NCBI GenBank assembly: GCA_021413665.1
Contig: JAIOPW010000411.1
Location: 1 to 14,589, forward strand
Reading direction: 5' to 3'
DNA from: Rhodocyclales bacterium
GTDB taxonomy: Bacteria; Pseudomonadota; Gammaproteobacteria; Burkholderiales; Rhodocyclaceae
Length of the DNA stretch: 14,589 bases
The notes below the pieces were generated by a model. That model was not told the DNA's origin, searched no databases, and saw nothing but the letters and a program-made list of their open reading frames with translations. A program made the translations under genes and the position numbers. Below, piece after piece: positions 7,301 through 14,589 of this stretch (its first letter is position 1; every line of letters begins with the position of its first letter).

Positions 7301-8805
7301 CCGACGGACTGTATGGTGTCGATAGTGAAAGCCGGATCACCTTCATCAACCCCGCCGCCTGCCGCATGCTGGGGTATGGCGCCGAGCAGGCCATGGGCCG
7401 CAGCGCCCACGATCTTTTCCATCACAGCTACCCGGATGGCCGTCCCTATCCCGCGGCAGAATGCCTGGCCCGCCAGGCCTGGCGCGCGGGACGCGAATCA
7501 CGGGTCGATGACGAGACCTACTGGCACGCCGACGGGCATGCGATACCGGTGACACTGGCCAGCCATCCCATCATCGAAAACGGGGAAATCATCGGCGCCG
7601 TGGTCAGCATCGTCGACACCAGCGCCCAGCGCGCCGCCGCCCAGGCCCGGGAAAATGCGCTGGCGGCCGCCGAGAGCCTGGCGCGGGCGCGGAGCGAATT
7701 CCTCGCCAACATGAGCCACGAGATCCGTACGCCGATGAACGGCGTGCTCGGTTTCGCCCAGATCGGCCAGCGCAATTACCAGAACCCCGAAAAGGCCCGC
7801 AACGCCTTCGAGAAGATCCTCACCTCCGGCAACCAGATGCTCGGCGTAGTCAATGAAATCCTCGACTTCTCCAAGATCGACGCCGGCAAGCTGCACGTCG
7901 AAGCCAGCGAAATGTCGCTTGGCGACGCCCTCGACCGCGCCCTCGAACTCGTCGCCGACCGTGCCCGCGCCAAGGGCCTCGACCTGCGCCTGGAGAAAGC
8001 CGCCGACCTGCCGCCCAGCTGCATCGGCGATCCGCTGCGGCTGGGCCAGGTACTGCTCAACCTGCTCACCAACGCCGTCAAGTTCACCGAGGCCGGCAGC
8101 GTCACCCTGTCCGCTGCCCTTCAGGGCGGGCAACTGGTGTTCCGCGTTACCGATACCGGCATCGGCATGACCCCGGATCAGCTCGGTTACGTCTTCAACC
8201 CCTTCCAGCAGGCCGACGGCTCCACCACCCGCAAGTTCGGCGGCACCGGGCTGGGCCTGGCGATCTGCAAGCGGCTGGTCGAGCTGATGCAGGGCGAGAT
8301 CCGGGTCGAGAGCACGGTCGGCGCCGGCAGCCTGTTCGAGGTGCGCCTGCCCTATATCGAGCCGGCACCGCATCCCGCCACCGGGCACGCGCGCCCCGTG
8401 ACGCTGCCCGACAAGCCGCTGGCGGGCATCTCCATCCTGCTGGCCGAGGACGACCCGATCAACCAGTTGATGCTGGAAGTCAATCTGGAGGATGACGGCG
8501 CGCACCTGGTGATAGTCGGCGATGGCGCCACGGCAGTGGAGCGGGTGATCGCCGACGGACCGCAGGCCTACGACATCGTCCTGATGGACCTGCAAATGCC
8601 GGTGATGGACGGCTACGAAGCGACGCGGCGGATCCTGGAGCTGGCGCCCGGGCTGCCGATCATCGGCCAGACCGCCCACGCCTTCGACGAAGACCGCGAA
8701 AAGTGCCTGGCGGCGGGCATGGCCGCCCATATCGCCAAGCCGATCGATCCGCAGGCGCTGGTGACACTGGTGCTGCGGGTGCTCGCGGAAAGACGCCGGG
8801 CGTAG
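4318..8805 (+). CDS. Membrane hybrid histidine kinase with eight PAS domains and a C-terminal receiver
   Basis: About 1,495 residues. Two membrane segments (17-36, 49-71) flank a loop of only about 12 residues, so sensing is cytoplasmic or in the membrane. PAS domains lie at about 90-205, 218-329, 342-457, 469-582, 593-710, 722-834, 839-955 and 987-1103, most ending in D-I-T-E-R-K-like linkers; a coiled coil lies at about 956-986. The kinase core has HisKA with H1134 (FLANMSHEIRTPMN), N-box N1252, G1 DTGIGM (1279-1284) and G2 GGTGLGLAI (1308-1316). The receiver (about 1370-1490) has E1377-D1378-D1379, phospho-acceptor D1424 and K1474. There is no HPt, so onward transfer needs another protein; the next kinase carries one. 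ATG 4318 is preferred to an in-frame TTG at 4291, which lacks a ribosome site; the AG-rich stretch 4300-4309 lies before this ATG. PAS 2/4 and PAS 3/6 are paralogous pairs. Ligands are unknown. An FNR-like box and a C10 tract lie upstream. Confidence 0.9.
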   Translation: MKSGLVTAMQRLNGWRLWLLFSVTTVVAAVLIVSLMDLALMGRITADYVLTGLVTACIVAPASLFLLSALLREIAGQQQRDLSRGVESAEARLQVALDSSDEGVLMVAADGRVLSANKRFFELWRVPAELATAGQDDLLLAHVLDQLSDPDEFMAGVQRLYGSDAQANDTLRFKDGRVFERYTRALDLGAEQGRIWCFRDVSLQAHTREALAEREEQYRAIVNQAADGIDLVDAETLCFLEVNEAACRMLGYRRDELVGQSLAMIQGWRDEAALRDAVAEVMRDGQAGFENQHRCKDGRILDVYVNTRAIRLRGCACLVGVWRDIGERKSADEALRQSRNLLQAIIDTAPMRVFWKDQDLRYLGCNPAFARDAGKTHPDELLGKDDFQMAWAEQAELYRADDRAVMASGVSRLSFDEPQTTPDGRTIWLRTSKVPLRNSDNQTIGILGFYEDITERKLAEIALREREEVFSAVVNRSVEGILLIDAETMEFTEFNDAACEGLGYTREEFARLRLPDVQGSMSAEDTLEKCWVAANTPGGLRFENRHRCKDGSLRDRHVSNRPVQVHGRTCLAHVWHDVTEQKRAAQALAESGLFLRETQSIAHVGGWKANPATDMLLWTEEVYRLVEHPLDSPPSGLEDGLRYYAPEYLPEIKRLLSIAWEQGTPFTFETEMIAASGRRFWAELRCVGRVEAESGVYVTGTFQDITERKRLAAELIQREQYQRALLDNFPFMVWLKDEESRFLAVNEAFAKVFGWPSTESLIGKTDLDIAPAELAELYRADDRAVLQSGTSKQVEELVETDGRRIWFETYKSPVSIGGTVIGTVGFGRDITERKEAERNLKLAVEVAQVILWEMDIPSQQLKFDLNMLPVLGLQPDDDLATFAAWLQRVHPDEAGQFMERFQAAMQPGAVFDLEYRLRSKEGDYRWIHTRGSVIQRRQDGQPEIAVGTSMNITARKLAEAELERYRRHLEELVQQRTTELLATEARATRILESAADGLYGVDSESRITFINPAACRMLGYGAEQAMGRSAHDLFHHSYPDGRPYPAAECLARQAWRAGRESRVDDETYWHADGHAIPVTLASHPIIENGEIIGAVVSIVDTSAQRAAAQARENALAAAESLARARSEFLANMSHEIRTPMNGVLGFAQIGQRNYQNPEKARNAFEKILTSGNQMLGVVNEILDFSKIDAGKLHVEASEMSLGDALDRALELVADRARAKGLDLRLEKAADLPPSCIGDPLRLGQVLLNLLTNAVKFTEAGSVTLSAALQGGQLVFRVTDTGIGMTPDQLGYVFNPFQQADGSTTRKFGGTGLGLAICKRLVELMQGEIRVESTVGAGSLFEVRLPYIEPAPHPATGHARPVTLPDKPLAGISILLAEDDPINQLMLEVNLEDDGAHLVIVGDGATAVERVIADGPQAYDIVLMDLQMPVMDGYEATRRILELAPGLPIIGQTAHAFDEDREKCLAAGMAAHIAKPIDPQALVTLVLRVLAERRRA

Positions 8806-8859
8806 GGGCGGGAGCGGACGTTGCCGAAGGCGACTTGCGGCCATTGCGCCGCATGGTGA

Positions 8860-8888
8860 TTCAACTTTCAGACAGAAGCGGCTATCCT
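8860..8888 (+). promoter_or_regulatory. Possible sigma-70 promoter before the NIT kinase
   Basis: Between the two kinases (8806-8994), TTCAAC (8860-8865) and TATCCT (8883-8888) are separated by 17 bp. Match to consensus is modest (3/6 and 4/6). The 189-bp gap is large compared with the spacing inside the following gene group, so a separate promoter is plausible, but the two kinases could also be cotranscribed. Confidence 0.25.
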
Positions 8889-8994
8889 CGCTGTTATTGG
8901 CGGTGCCGACAACCGCGTCGCCGGGCATGGCCGGAACAGCAATGGAACCAACAGCCGGGAAACGGGAAGCAGGAGACCAGTCATCAAGACCACA

Positions 8995-11900
8995 ATGATC
9001 CGGCGACGGCAGCTTTTCCTCGTCATGGTGCCCCTGTTGGCGCTGGCGGTGACGGCGATCAACCTGATTCACCACGCCTATGTCGATTACCGCAGCGCCA
9101 CCGTGACCCGGGAAGTGCTCAAGATCGCGGTCGCCGCCGGCGAGCTTATCCATAGCTTGCAGATCGAACGGGGCTCGACCGCCGGCTTCCTGCAATCGAA
9201 GGGGACAAAGTTTGCCGATGTGCTGCCTGGCGTTCGCAAGGACACGGACAGCAAGCAACTTGCCTACGCGGCGGAAGCCCGGAATGCGGACCGGCTGGCG
9301 GCCCCGCCCTTGGCGGCAGCCGTGGCCAGGGCTGCCGCACGATTAGAGGCGCTGAACGGAGTGCGGCTACGCGCCGACAAGATGGACATCGGCGTTGCCG
9401 ATGAGATCGCCACCTACACCGATACCATCACCGCTTTGATCGATGTGATCGGCACCAGTGACCGATTCAGCGCCAGCCCGGTGGTGGTGCAACAGGCAGC
9501 CGCCCATCTCGCGCTGGTGCGCGCCAAGGAGCAGGCCGGGCAGGAGCGCGCCATGGTAACCACCGCTTTCGCCGCCAATGCCGTGGAACCGGGGCAGTTG
9601 CGTACCATCCTGGAGCGTGTCAATCGTCAGGATACGTATCTCGACATGTTCAGCGGCACCGCCGGTGACGCGGAGCGCAAGTTGCTACAGGACAGCCTGG
9701 AGAGCGCGGCGGCGAAGGAGGTGCGGCGCCTGCGCGAAGTGCTGATCGAGAAATCGGCCAGCGGTGGCTTCGGGGTGGACCCCGCCCATTGGTTCGCCAC
9801 GATGACGGCGCAGATCGACGGCCTGCACGAAACCGAGAACCTCGTCGCGCGTGGCGTCGCGGCGACGGCCGAAGGCGTTGCGGCGCGCGGCAGGCAAGGG
9901 CTTTATGGCTATATCGCGCTTTCGGTCATGGCCGCCTTGCTGGTGATGCTGGCGTTGCTGCTGCTTTGGCGCCAGCAACGATATGCGCAGGATATGGCGT
10001 TGCAGGCGCAGTTCGCCCGCACCGAGCTTGAACTGACGCGCCTCGACGATTCGGTCAAGGATAGCCAGGCGCGGGCGCAGATGCTGATCGACTCGGCGCT
10101 GGATGCGGTCATCACCATCGACCAGGACGACCGGATCATCGGCTGGAATGCGCATGCGGAGAGCACCTTCGGCCGTGCGAGCGAGGACGTGATGGGCCGC
10201 CCGATGGCCGAACTGATCGTGCCGCCGGCGCATCGCGCCGCACACCATGCGGGAATGGCGCGCTTCCTCAGTACCGGCAAGACGACCATCATCGGCAAGC
10301 GTGTCGAAGTTTCCGGCCTGCGCGCGGATGGAACCGAGTTTCCGATGGAATTGACGATTTCCGCCCTGCACCGCAACGGGCGCCACGTCTTCAGTGCCTA
10401 TGCGCGGGACATTTCCGGGCGAAAGACGGCGGAGGATGCTTTACGGCAGGCCGCGCGGCGATTTTCGTCGATGTTCAACTCGAGTCCGATCGCGGCGTCC
10501 ATCGCCACCGCAGACGAAGGCCGCTTCATCGAGGTCAACCGGAACTATCATCGGGATTTCGGCTGGAGCAACGAAGACCTGATCGGCCGGACTTCGGTCG
10601 AGGTCGGCCTCTGGCCGGACGAGGCCACGCGCCTCCCCTGGGCCGACGCGCTGCGCCGCGAAGGGCGACTGATCGACCATGAGGCCGTCTGGCTCAAGAA
10701 GTCCGGCGAGGCCTGCGCCGTGAGTATTTCGGCGGAAATGACGGAAGTCGACGGCAAGCCCTGCATCCTCGCCTACGCCATCGACATCAGCGAGAAGAAA
10801 GGTCTGGCCGAGGAACTGGACCAGCACCGCAACAACCTGGAAGCCATCGTGGCCCGGCGTACCGAACAGCTCGCCGCGGCGCGCGAGGCGGCCGAAGCCG
10901 CGAATCGCGCCAAGAGCGCCTTCCTTGCCAACATGAGCCACGAGATTCGTACGCCGATGAACGCCATCGTCGGCCTGACGCACATGTTGCGCCGCGATTC
11001 GCCAAGCCCCGCGCAGGCAATCCAGATGGAAAAGATCGAAGGCGCCGCCAGCCATCTGCTGTCCATCATCAACGATGTGCTCGACATTTCCAAGATCGAG
11101 GCCGGCCGCCTGGAACTGGAACACAAGGACTTCAATCTCGGCATCCTGCTCGACAATGTTTACTCACTGGTCGCCGAACAGGCGCGGACCAAAGGACTCG
11201 CCATCGAGGTGGATCCTGACGCGGTCCCGCTCTGGCTGCGGGGTGATGCCACCCGGCTGCGCCAGGCCTTGCTCAATTACGCCGGCAACGCCGTCAAGTT
11301 CACCGACAGCGGCTTCGTTGCCCTGCGTGTTCGCCTGCTGGAGGACACCGGGACGGGAGTTCTGGTCCGCTTCGACGTCGAGGATACGGGCATCGGTGTT
11401 CCACCTGAAATACAGGGCAGGCTGTTCCAGGCCTTCGAACAGGCCGATGTCTCGACCACGCGCAAGTACGGCGGCACCGGGCTGGGGCTCGCCATCACCC
11501 GGCACCTCGCCGTGATGATGGGCGGCGACGCCGGTGTCGACAGCGTACCGGGCCAGGGCTCGACCTTCTGGTTCACCGCCCGGCTGCAGCGGGGGCAGGG
11601 CATCATGCCGGCCATCGCCACGGAGCCCTCGGCGGATGCGGGCGGCAGTGAGGCGGCCCTGCGCCGCTATGCCGGCACGCGGGTTCTGCTGGTCGATGAC
11701 GTGGAAATGAACCGTGAAGTTGCGGAGCTGCTGCTGCAAGAGACGGGCCTGGTGGTCGATACCGCGGAGAACGGTTTGGAGGCGGTGGATAAGGCCGCAG
11801 CCAATGACTACACCCTGATCCTGATGGACGTGCAGATGCCGGTCATGGACGGGCTCGAAGCCACGCGGGCCATCCACGCCCTGGCGGGCCGGGAAATGAC

Positions 11901-12714
11901 CCCGGTTCTGGCGATGACCGCCAATGCCTTCGACGAGGACCGGCGGGCCTGTGTCGATGCCGGCATGGTCGACTTCGTGCCAAAACCGGTGGATCCCGAT
12001 GTTTTCTACGCGATTTTGCTGAAGTGGCTGGGAAAATCCGGCGTCAGGCGGGCGACGAACCCTGCGACGGGGATGGCTGCCGGCCGGCGGCAGGCCATCG
12101 CGCCGTCGACACCCGATGCGGGCGAAGATTTGCCCGGCATTGACATTGTTCGCGGCATGAGTACCTGGCGCAAGGGAGACATCTATCGCAAGTTCCTGCG
12201 CAAGTTCGCCACCGACTATGGCGACAGTGCGCGCGCCATAGCGCAAGCGGCAGCCGCAACGGTCGGCGGCGGTGCGGCGCTGGCGCACAAGATCAAGGGT
12301 GCCGCCGCCAACCTGGCGCTGACCGATGTCGCGCGCCTTGCCGCCGGGATCGACCAGAAGCTGAAGACCGGCGCCGATGCCGGCGATCTGCTGGCCGAAT
12401 TGCAGCAAGCCCTGGACACCGCGCTGGCGTCGATTGACCGCTACGCACCACTGGAGCATGCCCCGACCGGAGGTTCGGAGGCGCTCGATCCGGCGCGGCT
12501 GGAGCGTGTCGCGGAGTTGCTGGCGGCACTGTTGCTGGCCCTGGATGCGGACAGCCCGGATGGCGCCGAACCGCTGTTGAACGAACTGGCCGCCAGCCTG
12601 CCCGCCGGACATATGCAAACTGTGGGTATGATGCTCAATGAATTCGATTTCCGGGGTGCCGAAGCCGCGACCCGGCAACTTGCCGAGAAGCTCGGAATTT
12701 CATTGAAAGCCTGA
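8995..12714 (+). CDS. NIT-domain hybrid histidine kinase with two PAS, receiver and HPt domains
   Basis: 1,239 residues. A membrane segment (about 7-26) and a second (about 303-325) enclose a periplasmic helical domain that begins with the NIT (nitrate- and nitrite-sensing) signature, IERGSTAGFLQSKG, with R59 in the position of a conserved ligand-binding Arg. Two PAS domains follow (about 358-476 and 488-601), then a coiled coil. The kinase core has H649 (FLANMSHEIRTPMN), N765, DTGIGV (797-802) and GGTGLGLAI (826-834). The receiver has D901-D902, D945 and K997. The HPt has H1098 in AHKIKGAAANLAL. The last 75 residues form a helical extension common after such HPt domains. H-D-H logic predicts phosphotransfer H649-D945-H1098 and on to separate receivers, the obvious candidates being the next two genes. 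ATG 8995 begins the N-terminal membrane segment, although the best ribosome site (AGGAGA, 8971-8976) is 18 bases away. The domain call is firm; actual nitrate binding is inferred. Confidence 0.92.
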   Translation: MIRRRQLFLVMVPLLALAVTAINLIHHAYVDYRSATVTREVLKIAVAAGELIHSLQIERGSTAGFLQSKGTKFADVLPGVRKDTDSKQLAYAAEARNADRLAAPPLAAAVARAAARLEALNGVRLRADKMDIGVADEIATYTDTITALIDVIGTSDRFSASPVVVQQAAAHLALVRAKEQAGQERAMVTTAFAANAVEPGQLRTILERVNRQDTYLDMFSGTAGDAERKLLQDSLESAAAKEVRRLREVLIEKSASGGFGVDPAHWFATMTAQIDGLHETENLVARGVAATAEGVAARGRQGLYGYIALSVMAALLVMLALLLLWRQQRYAQDMALQAQFARTELELTRLDDSVKDSQARAQMLIDSALDAVITIDQDDRIIGWNAHAESTFGRASEDVMGRPMAELIVPPAHRAAHHAGMARFLSTGKTTIIGKRVEVSGLRADGTEFPMELTISALHRNGRHVFSAYARDISGRKTAEDALRQAARRFSSMFNSSPIAASIATADEGRFIEVNRNYHRDFGWSNEDLIGRTSVEVGLWPDEATRLPWADALRREGRLIDHEAVWLKKSGEACAVSISAEMTEVDGKPCILAYAIDISEKKGLAEELDQHRNNLEAIVARRTEQLAAAREAAEAANRAKSAFLANMSHEIRTPMNAIVGLTHMLRRDSPSPAQAIQMEKIEGAASHLLSIINDVLDISKIEAGRLELEHKDFNLGILLDNVYSLVAEQARTKGLAIEVDPDAVPLWLRGDATRLRQALLNYAGNAVKFTDSGFVALRVRLLEDTGTGVLVRFDVEDTGIGVPPEIQGRLFQAFEQADVSTTRKYGGTGLGLAITRHLAVMMGGDAGVDSVPGQGSTFWFTARLQRGQGIMPAIATEPSADAGGSEAALRRYAGTRVLLVDDVEMNREVAELLLQETGLVVDTAENGLEAVDKAAANDYTLILMDVQMPVMDGLEATRAIHALAGREMTPVLAMTANAFDEDRRACVDAGMVDFVPKPVDPDVFYAILLKWLGKSGVRRATNPATGMAAGRRQAIAPSTPDAGEDLPGIDIVRGMSTWRKGDIYRKFLRKFATDYGDSARAIAQAAAATVGGGAALAHKIKGAAANLALTDVARLAAGIDQKLKTGADAGDLLAELQQALDTALASIDRYAPLEHAPTGGSEALDPARLERVAELLAALLLALDADSPDGAEPLLNELAASLPAGHMQTVGMMLNEFDFRGAEAATRQLAEKLGISLKA

Positions 12715-12718
12715 AACC

Positions 12719-13723
12719 TTGTCCGCACCCATCCTCATTGTCGACGATGAACCCGCCAATCTGGCGCTGCTGCGCCAGATCCTGGCCCCGGACCACGCGC
12801 TGGTGTTCGCCCGCAACGGCAACGAGGCCCTGGCGGCGACCGCCAAGCACCGACCGGCGCTGATCCTGCTCGACATCCAGATGCCGGACATGGATGGCTA
12901 CACCGCCTGCCGCGCCCTGAAGGCCAACCCGCAGACCGCGGGCATTCCGGTGATTTTCGTTACCGGCCTGGCTGAGGTGGGCGACGAGACCGCCGGCTTC
13001 GAGGCCGGCGCCGTGGATTACATCGTCAAGCCGATTTCGCCGCCCATCGTGCGCGCCCGGGTACGCATCCACCTCTCGCTGGTCAGCGCCACGCAACTGG
13101 AAAAAAGCTACCACGAGGCGATCTACATGCTGGGCGAGGCCAGCGAGTTCAAGGATACCGATACGGGCGCCCACATCTGGCGCATGGCGGCCTACAGCGC
13201 CGCCCTGGCGGCGGCCAGCGGCTGGGACGAGGCGGCCTGCCGCCAGCTCGAGCTGGCGGCGCCGATGCACGACATCGGCAAGTTGGGCATCCCCGACGCG
13301 ATCCTGCACAAGCCCGGCAAGCTCGACGCCGCGGAATGGGCCGTGATGCAGACCCATTCGACGGTCGGCTCCAAAATACGGTCGAAGAGCAGCGATGCAC
13401 CGATCCTGCTGATGGCCGCCACGGTCGCCCTGCGCCACCACGAAAAATGGGACGGCAGCGGTTATCCCGATGGCCTGGCGGGCGAGGCGATTCCGGAGAT
13501 GGCGCGCATCGTCGCCATCGCCGACGTGTTCGACGCGCTCAGCATGACGCGGCCCTACAAGGAAGCCTGGCCGCTCGATCGCATCATGGAAACGCTGACG
13601 GGCAGCGCCGGCACACATTTCGATCCACGCCTGGTCGAGCACTTCGTGCGCATCCTGCCGCGGATTCTCGCCATCAAGGACGACTGGAACGCGCGTGACC
13701 TCGACGAAAGGCGATCGGCATGA
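12719..13723 (+). CDS. Response regulator with HD-GYP output, predicted c-di-GMP phosphodiesterase
   Basis: 334 residues of RpfG-like architecture. The receiver (about 4-120) has D9-D10-E11, phospho-acceptor D52 (LILLDIQMPDMDG) and K104. The HD-GYP domain (about 135-320) has H184-D185 (MHDIGKLGIPD) and HHEKWDGSGYPDG (240-252), so both metal-binding HD and GYP motifs are complete and activity is expected: cyclic di-GMP to pGpG or GMP in the cytoplasm. Lowered c-di-GMP generally favours motility over biofilm (family knowledge). The start is TTG at 12719, four bases after the NIT-kinase stop, with SAPILIVDDE right after it. The spacing indicates translational coupling and makes the NIT kinase, with its own HPt, the likely phosphodonor. 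The 3' end overlaps the next start codon (ATGA). Confidence 0.92.
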   Translation: MSAPILIVDDEPANLALLRQILAPDHALVFARNGNEALAATAKHRPALILLDIQMPDMDGYTACRALKANPQTAGIPVIFVTGLAEVGDETAGFEAGAVDYIVKPISPPIVRARVRIHLSLVSATQLEKSYHEAIYMLGEASEFKDTDTGAHIWRMAAYSAALAAASGWDEAACRQLELAAPMHDIGKLGIPDAILHKPGKLDAAEWAVMQTHSTVGSKIRSKSSDAPILLMAATVALRHHEKWDGSGYPDGLAGEAIPEMARIVAIADVFDALSMTRPYKEAWPLDRIMETLTGSAGTHFDPRLVEHFVRILPRILAIKDDWNARDLDERRSA

Positions 13724-14589
13724 GCGTGTCACGCGTCCTGTTGGTGGAGGACGACGATATCGTCGCCGGATTCATCGAGTATCTGCTGACCGACCATGGT
13801 CTCGACGTGGTCCGTACCGCCGATGCCGAAGCCGGCTGGGCCGAGCTTGCGTCCGGTGGTGTCGGGTTTGGCGCCATCCTGCTTGATCGCCAGTTGCCGG
13901 GCATGGATGGCATGACTCTGCTGCGCCAGATCAAGGACAGGCCGGCGTTGCGAGACATTCCGGTCATCATGGAAACCTCGGAGGACAGCGTCGGGAGCAT
14001 CCGCGAGGGGCTGGCGGCGGGCGCCTACTATTACCTGACCAAGCCGATGCAACCGGAGTTGCTGCTGGCGGTGGTGGATGCCGCCCTGGCCCAGTACCGG
14101 CAGTGGGTTGACGCCCAGGCCGGGGTGCATGAGGCGGAAAGCGCCCTGCTGTCGCTGGAGTACGGCGTCTTTCGCTGCCGTACGCTCACCGAGTCGCGGG
14201 ATCTCGCCAGCGGCCTGGCGCGCGGCTGCCCTGATCCGAAGCGCGTCGTGCTCGGCTTGCAGGAACTGCTGACCAATGCCGTCGAGCACGGCAATCTTGG
14301 CATCTGTTATGCCGACAAGACGCGCCTGGTGCTCGAAAATCGCTGGTCCGACGAGGTGGAGCGGCGCCTGGCGCAACCGGAGTACCTTGCGCGCACGGTG
14401 ACGGTGATCCTGGCCCGCGACGCCGGCGACATCACCTTGACCATCCGTGACGAAGGCGATGGCTTCGCCTGGCAAAAGTATCTCGACTTCGACCCCGAGC
14501 GGGCGTTCGATCCCAACGGTCGAGGCATCGCCATGGCGCGGATGATGAGTTTCGATGCCGTCGAGTATCAGGGCAATGGCAATACGGTG
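13720..14589 (+). CDS. Receiver fused to an RsbW-like (HATPase_c_2) anti-sigma type kinase, cut by the right edge
   Basis: 290 codons are visible without a stop. The N-terminal receiver (1-122) has E10-D11-D12, phospho-acceptor D56 (ILLDRQLPGMDG), T86 and K108 (YLTKPM). After a linker containing LSLEYGVFRCRTLTESR, an ATPase of the anti-sigma factor Ser/Thr kinase type follows: N-box ELLTNAVEHGNLG, a middle PEYLARTVTV segment, G1 DEGDGFAW and G2 GRGIAMARMM, ending at YQGNGNTV, only a few residues short of the usual family end. It is not a histidine kinase: there is no dimerisation domain or phospho-accepting His. In the family such ATPases bind a sigma factor or phosphorylate a STAS-domain antagonist; here the activity is probably gated by D56 phosphorylation. 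The start ATG 13720 overlaps the previous stop (ATGA), so it is translated with the HD-GYP gene and probably shares its phosphodonor. Confidence 0.88.
   Translation, partial: MSVSRVLLVEDDDIVAGFIEYLLTDHGLDVVRTADAEAGWAELASGGVGFGAILLDRQLPGMDGMTLLRQIKDRPALRDIPVIMETSEDSVGSIREGLAAGAYYYLTKPMQPELLLAVVDAALAQYRQWVDAQAGVHEAESALLSLEYGVFRCRTLTESRDLASGLARGCPDPKRVVLGLQELLTNAVEHGNLGICYADKTRLVLENRWSDEVERRLAQPEYLARTVTVILARDAGDITLTIRDEGDGFAWQKYLDFDPERAFDPNGRGIAMARMMSFDAVEYQGNGNTV

Noticed and set aside
8806..8850. Terminator after the eight-PAS kinase
   Set aside because: GTTGCC-gaa-GGCGAC (8820-8834) is a short hairpin without T-tract; too weak to call.

Overview
The window is GC-rich, densely coded DNA that looks like a chromosome segment of a metabolically versatile betaproteobacterium. 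A Rhodocyclales relative (Azospira, Dechloromonas or Azonexus type) is my inference from protein style and gene content; there is no rRNA or other marker to prove it. I see no tRNA, rRNA, CRISPR array, insertion sequence or phage gene.

Left part (1-4146), hydrogenase and nickel. On the minus strand, running off the left edge, lies hoxF, the diaphorase subunit of a bidirectional NAD-linked [NiFe] hydrogenase. It is broken by a perfect 32-bp tandem duplication at 789-854; removing one copy restores a continuous 567-codon frame. Divergent from it, after about 300 bp of intergenic DNA, is a tightly packed plus-strand group: an HD-domain phosphohydrolase with a PDE-like YHNxxHA motif, the nickel-responsive repressor nikR with all four nickel ligands, and a small glyoxalase/VOC-fold protein. 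Two GC-rich hairpins close this group.

Right part (4147-14589), signal transduction. A promoter-like region with an FNR/ANR-type box (TTGAC-N4-ATCAA) and a run of ten C precedes a roughly 1,495-residue membrane hybrid histidine kinase with eight PAS domains and a receiver. After 189 bp follows a second hybrid kinase of 1,239 residues with a periplasmic nitrate/nitrite-sensing (NIT) domain, two PAS domains, kinase core, receiver and HPt. It is closely followed by a receiver/HD-GYP protein (predicted c-di-GMP phosphodiesterase) and, by an ATGA overlap, a receiver fused to an RsbW-like ATPase, which the right edge cuts a few residues before its end.

Taken together, the right part looks like a phosphorelay that takes in redox, nitrate or anoxia information and puts it out without any DNA-binding regulator: through c-di-GMP hydrolysis and through a predicted anti-sigma (partner-switching) kinase. 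The left part ties nickel regulation to a NAD-linked hydrogenase whose first gene is disrupted here, either truly and perhaps reversibly, or by a sequence error.
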